A stretch of 64,000 nt of DNA from Dehalobacter sp. DCA (lineage in GTDB: Bacteria > Bacillota > Desulfitobacteriia > Desulfitobacteriales > Syntrophobotulaceae). This document shows, in pieces, positions 63,034-64,000 of the stretch. The first letter of the stretch is position 1; every line of letters starts with the position of its first letter. The notes under the pieces are model-generated. The model saw only the letters and a list, made by a program, of their open reading frames with translations, was not told the origin of the DNA and made no database searches. The stretch spans positions 2,809,001 to 2,873,000 of the forward strand of contig NC_018866.1 in assembly GCF_000305775.1 (NCBI RefSeq), written 5' to 3'. The translations under genes were made by a program, and so were the position numbers.

Positions 63034-64000
63034 TTACCTATACTGCCATGTCTGCCAGAACAATCCCAGGTTTTTCTCAAGAGACTTGCTGTCTTTGATG
63101 TTTCTGCGCCGCATCCAGTGTTTTGGAAACAGCTTTATATATTTCTTGTTGCTGTACCGCTCGTCAATAAGCAAAACGGCACCGATATCGTTTTCGCTGC
63201 GAATCACCCTGCCGGCAGCCTGCATCACCTTGTTCATTCCGGGATACATATACGCATATTCGTAGCCGAGACCGTTTTTGCTGTTAAAGTAATCCCGAAT
63301 GATATTCTGCTGAACACTTAGCTGGGGCAGTCCCACGCTTACAATCGCCGTACCAATCAGCCTGCTTCCCTTCAGATCAATGCCTTCGGAGAATATTCCG
63401 CCGAGCACGCAGAAAGCTACATAGGTTTTCTCAGGATTCTCTTTGAAACTTAGCAGGAAACGTTCCCGTTCTTCTTCAGCCATTGAAGCTTCCTGGGCCA
63501 CAGCGGTGATATCGGGACAGGCCGAAGCAAACTCAGCAAAAACATCGTTCATATATTTATACGATGGAAAATAAACAATGTAATTCCCCGTTTTCTGGGC
63601 GACAAAGGAACCAATCATCCGGGTAATCTGGTGAGCGCTTTGTTCTCTTTCTTTATATTTGGTCGAAACAGAGTCAGCCGTCAGCACGCAAAGCTTCCGA
63701 TGATCAAATGGGGAATCGAGAGAGAGAATATGGTCTGCTTCACCTCCGCCAAGTACCTCCCGAAAATATTCCAGCGGAGACAGCGTCGCTGAAAACATCA
63801 CCGCCGAACTGCCTCTTTTAAGAGCCTCTCCCAGCAAAAACGATGGATCAAGGCAGAAAAGCTTCACGGTTACCTCATCCCGCTTGGTTTCCACAAAAGT
63901 AACGTATCTTTCATCGTAAAATTCAGTGATTGCTGTAAAACCCAGCACATCAAAATAGAGCTGAAGAAAAGCACTATCCTCGCTTAAGCTTCTGTTTTCC
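63034..64000 (-). CDS. DinG/XPD-type ATP-dependent DNA helicase, C-terminal part (5' end outside window)
   Basis: About 322 codons visible; the frame stays open to base 64000, so the GTG at 63948 is not the true start. It shows the second helicase domain of the RAD3/XPD superfamily 2 type: VMFSATLSPLEYF, YIVYFPSYKYMNDVF, FCVLGGIFSEGIDLKG and QAAGRVIRSENDIG (motif VI). The iron-sulfur cluster and Walker A parts lie outside. Role: DNA repair or R-loop/G4 unwinding is typical of the family. Last gene in the window. Confidence 0.88.
   Translation of the reverse strand, partial: ENRSLSEDSAFLQLYFDVLGFTAITEFYDERYVTFVETKRDEVTVKLFCLDPSFLLGEALKRGSSAVMFSATLSPLEYFREVLGGGEADHILSLDSPFDHRKLCVLTADSVSTKYKEREQSAHQITRMIGSFVAQKTGNYIVYFPSYKYMNDVFAEFASACPDITAVAQEASMAEEERERFLLSFKENPEKTYVAFCVLGGIFSEGIDLKGSRLIGTAIVSVGLPQLSVQQNIIRDYFNSKNGLGYEYAYMYPGMNKVMQAAGRVIRSENDIGAVLLIDERYSNKKYIKLFPKHWMRRRNIKDSKSLEKNLGLFWQTWQYR

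Overview
The window reads as chromosome from a low- to mid-GC Gram-positive anaerobe of the class Clostridia. A relative of Desulfitobacterium, Dehalobacter or Desulfosporosinus (Peptococcaceae-type) is most likely. This is inferred from gene content: many two-component systems, molybdate and cobalt/nickel uptake, a 2Fe-2S/ASKHA corrinoid-activation type protein, a YjcZ-type small protein pair, a Firmicutes-style Mn pyrophosphatase with CBS/DRTGG domains, and strong AGGAGG ribosome binding sites. No rRNA, tRNA, CRISPR array or phage module was seen.

Layout. 1-6 kb: end of a DEAD-box helicase, modA/modB/modC, a divergent molybdate-type regulator, a palindromic repeat element and a DegV protein. 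6-17 kb: an OmpR-type two-component system with a lipoprotein, a diguanylate cyclase, an aminotransferase, an HtrA protease, a cobalt/nickel ECF transporter (cbiMQO) and a GT2-GtrA glycosyltransferase. 17-29 kb: an operon of a phosphopantetheinyl transferase, a one-module NRPS with terminal reductase, a membrane histidine kinase and an HD-GYP response regulator. Two oppositely oriented copies of one 1.66-kb IS break the NRPS and the kinase. 29-43 kb: two tiny glycine-rich membrane peptides, a second OmpR-type pair, a MarR-controlled heterodimeric ABC exporter, a LytTR regulator/kinase/HDOD regulator operon, a second diguanylate cyclase and CorA. 44-53 kb: housekeeping genes (phosphoglucomutase, glucose-6-phosphate isomerase, queDEC behind a preQ1 riboswitch, Mn pyrophosphatase, DUF445). 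53-64 kb: a corrinoid-activation type protein behind a CsoR-like operator, a full Pho regulon (pstS, phoP-phoR, pstCAB-phoU) and the end of a DinG/XPD-type helicase.

How the parts work together. Two regulatory circuits can be read directly from the DNA. First, the promoters of the 9.0-kb response regulator, htrA and the glycosyltransferase share a GTTCAC-type half-site pair phased at 11 bp, each set 27 bp from the -10 box, which points to one envelope-stress-like regulon. Second, pstS and pstC share a three-part 11-bp-phased Pho box at the same distance from their -10 boxes.

The most novel candidate is the PPTase-NRPS(C-A-PCP-R)-kinase-HD-GYP operon. Its gene logic (signal maker, membrane sensor, c-di-GMP phosphodiesterase) resembles the Rpf/DSF signalling system but with an NRPS as the maker. 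In this genome it is currently broken by the two IS copies. Both insertions keep their own 6-bp target duplications and precise excision would restore both reading frames.
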